Under the pieces are notes generated by a model. The model saw only the letters and a program-made list of their open reading frames with translations, had not been told where the DNA came from and searched no databases. Source: Clostridia bacterium (GTDB taxonomy: Bacteria; Bacillota; Clostridia; TANB77; UBA1234). Taken from it: a stretch of DNA of 42,940 nt. Position numbers and translations under genes: made by a program. Below, piece after piece: positions 41,764-42,940 of the stretch. How positions within the stretch are numbered: the stretch's first letter is position 1; every line of letters begins with the position of its first letter. The stretch lies in the NCBI GenBank assembly GCA_017462965.1, contig JAFTQC010000064.1:1-42940 (forward strand), read 5' to 3'.

Positions 41764-41855
41764 TAGACTTTACACCTCACTATTTGCTAATTATTCACAA
41801 TATATCAAAAATCTGTTTTTTACAATAAATTTTGAGTTTGTTCAAAAATTGTAAT

Positions 41856-42464
41856 TTATTTTTTTATTATTTTTTTACACCAAGTTTTCTTATGACATTT
41901 TGGGCACTTTAAGTAACGAGTAGTTCCCATATGCATTGCCCACAATGCTTCTGAATAAGTAGGAACAATTTCGTAACCACAACTCTTGCACTTGTAAGCT
42001 CCTACACTTACTTCAAGCTTTAGTGCATAAAAACAAGGTATTAAAAATAATATACAAATCAAAAGAATTGTGACAATTTGCAAAATACCTTCGGGTATCA
42101 ACAATGCAGAAATGAAAATACCCGCAAATAGGGCTGTCATGCTTACTAACAAAATTACCCACATAGAAGTCCATATTATTTTATTTTTTTGTTCTACTTC
42201 TTTCGTCATGTCAAGCAAAAGTTGTTTTTGCTTTTCGTTTTTATTTTCCATACTAATCATCTCCCCACTTAATAGTTCGTTTACACTTATTTTAAGTTCA
42301 TTGCATAAATCAAGCATTATTGACGAATCAGGCATTCCTTTTCCATTTTCCCATTTAGATATAGCTCTATCTGTAATGTTTAATTTTTCTGCAAGTTGAC
42401 TTTGTGTTAAGTTATTCTTTTTTCTGCATTCGGCTATAAATTTTCCAATTTTAATCTGATCCAT
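41856..42464 (-). CDS. XRE-family HTH protein with membrane helices and zinc ribbon
   Basis: 202 residues. The N-terminal Cro/CI-type HTH domain (about 5-60) reads FIAECRKKNNLTQSQLAEKL and ISKWENGKGMPD. A charged linker leads to two membrane helices (about 95-118, TSMWVILLVSMTALFAGIF, and 122-145). The C-terminal zinc ribbon has CKSCGYE and CPKCHKKTWC. A DNA-binding head tethered to the membrane with a cytosolic ribbon suggests a membrane-linked regulator. AAAGGAGG precedes ATG 42464. The palindrome at 42491-42579 is just upstream and could be its own operator. Confidence 0.88.
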   Translation of the reverse strand: MDQIKIGKFIAECRKKNNLTQSQLAEKLNITDRAISKWENGKGMPDSSIMLDLCNELKISVNELLSGEMISMENKNEKQKQLLLDMTKEVEQKNKIIWTSMWVILLVSMTALFAGIFISALLIPEGILQIVTILLICILFLIPCFYALKLEVSVGAYKCKSCGYEIVPTYSEALWAMHMGTTRYLKCPKCHKKTWCKKIIKK

Positions 42465-42490
42465 ACTTGCTTACCTCCTTTAGGTTAAGT

Positions 42491-42579
42491 GTAAATTATT
42501 ATTATGAAAAAATACATATACTAATCGTTGAGTGGGGTTGTTTCTTGTATCAACGATTAGATGAGTAATCATAATTTAC
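42491..42579. repeat. Nested inverted repeat upstream of the HTH gene
   Basis: Outer arms GTAAATTAT (42491-42499) and ATAATTTAC (42571-42579); inner arms CTAATCGTTGA (42521-42531) and TCAACGATTAG (42550-42560) around an 18-base loop. Possible operator pair for the HTH protein, or a structured leader. Confidence 0.6.
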
Positions 42580-42696
42580 CCTACAAACTACGATTTTTAA
42601 ACATTATATCATAAACAATTTGTACTTTCATTATTTTTCACACAGAAGACTTTCAAACTACTGGAAGTGGAGTTGGTGGGAATAGGTGAGAATTTA

Positions 42697-42725
42697 TTGA
42701 CTTTTAGCATAAAATAGACTAAAAT
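42697..42725 (+). promoter_or_regulatory. Promoter of a candidate small RNA
   Basis: TTGACT (42697-42702), 17 bases, TAAAAT (42720-42725). No ORF follows before the terminator near 42820. Confidence 0.6.
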
Positions 42726-42731
42726 AAAAAT

Positions 42732-42820
42732 AGATAAAGGAAATCCGCATAAGCGGTTGCCCTAGAATGATTTTATAAAAATAATCACTTGTCGGCTAAA
42801 CAGAGTGATTATTTTTTTTG
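42732..42820 (+). ncRNA. Candidate small RNA, antisense to the tail of a small hydrophobic ORF
   Basis: About 90 bases from the predicted start to a strong terminator. It contains a small hairpin CCGC-ATAA-GCGG and ends in AATAATCACT (paired with AGTGATTATT) plus eight T. It overlaps the 3' end of the small ORF on the minus strand (42809-42898), as in type I toxin-antitoxin loci. No riboswitch family recognised. Confidence 0.45.
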
Positions 42821-42898
42821 TCTAAAAAGTACCCTTTTTAAGACAATTGCTATAAATATAACTATCAACATATCTAGTATGTAATCGTTTTTTATCAT
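42809..42898 (-). CDS. 29-residue hydrophobic peptide, candidate type I toxin
   Basis: Reads MIKNDYILDMLIVIFI then AIVLKRVLFRQKK: one membrane helix followed by a basic tail, the usual design of type I toxins such as TxpA/Fst-like peptides. AAAGGAG lies nine bases before ATG 42898; an in-frame ATG at 42907 abuts that site. The stop codon is inside the shared terminator hairpin, so the transcript end would pair with the small RNA read from the opposite strand. Its promoter would lie at or beyond the window edge, which I cannot see. Confidence 0.45.
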   Translation of the reverse strand: MIKNDYILDMLIVIFIAIVLKRVLFRQKK

Positions 42899-42934
42899 AG
42901 CAACCATCTCCTTTCATTTCGGAGGATTTCCATT

Positions 42935-42940
42935 ATGAAA
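42935..42940 (+). CDS. Start of a gene continuing beyond the window
   Basis: GGAGGA (42921-42926) is followed after eight bases by ATG AAA at the very end. Only two codons are visible; nothing can be said of the product. Confidence 0.4.

Noticed and set aside
42732-42820. Small RNA region as a known riboswitch upstream of a gene
   Set aside because: It ends in a full terminator, no gene follows directly on that strand for more than 100 bases, and no known aptamer motif is visible.

Overview
The window looks like chromosome of a low-GC, Gram-positive, Clostridia-type bacterium, probably an uncultured gut lineage. Evidence: AT-rich genes with strong AGGAGG ribosome sites and sigma-A promoters (several TTGACA-17-TATAAT), SLH and BspA-like surface proteins, lipobox lipoproteins, a DnaD/DnaC helicase-loading pair and Firmicute-type YlmH, YhaO/YhaN and ABC-F proteins. 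No rRNA, tRNA, CRISPR array or transposase gene is visible. Layout: 2-2284 is the 3' part of a large leucine-rich-repeat surface protein. 2.3-2.7 kb is a repeat-rich gap. 2.8-7.6 kb holds rsmA, a receiver-GGDEF protein, two lipoproteins and a YibE/F membrane protein. 7.8-11.4 kb holds ylmH, a dGTPase-like HD protein and an ABC-F ATPase. 11.4-15.2 kb is an alpha/beta hydrolase, a membrane-anchored MurF-like ligase and ddl (cell-wall precursor synthesis). 15.4-19.1 kb is an SLH protein and a DnaJ-like chaperone. 19.3-22.2 kb is a VirD4-type coupling protein behind two small unknown genes. 22.4-25.8 kb is a YhaO/YhaN-like nuclease/ATPase pair and a membrane-anchored protein. 25.9-28.0 kb (minus) is a GC-richer DEAH-type helicase of foreign composition. 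28.2-29.7 kb is a pilin-like, Cys-rich protein. 29.7-35.4 kb (minus) carries dnaC-dnaD and a compact type IV secretion-like operon (small membrane protein, VirD4-like, VirB2-like, VirB6-like, VirB3-like). 35.5-38.8 kb holds a DUF1858 protein, an acyl-CoA synthetase and mnmA. 38.9-40.4 kb is a second foreign-composition pair (2H phosphoesterase and an unknown). 40.4-42.9 kb holds an unknown pair, an HTH/zinc-ribbon membrane protein and a candidate type I toxin-antitoxin locus. The main observation concerns the codon CGG. Four genes of native composition are each split in two by a single +1 frameshift: the MurF-like ligase, the DnaJ-like protein, the VirB6-like protein and the VirD4-like protein. 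In each case the only in-frame CGG of the gene lies inside the interval where the shift must occur. Skipping the C of that CGG restores the expected protein, and the next codon read is always glycine (GGA, GGA, GGA, GGT). By eye I found no other in-frame CGG in about 11,800 codons of native-composition genes, while the GC-richer helicase and 39969-40385 genes use CGG as ordinary Arg. This pattern suggests that CGG is unassigned, or hungry, in this organism and triggers +1 frameshifting. Other explanations (mutation, assembly) remain possible but do not easily explain the codon identity. A second theme is a family of intergenic palindromes built on a GGGACG core. They sit at gene ends, often act as intrinsic terminators, and in places form nested inverted-repeat elements of 50-300 bp.
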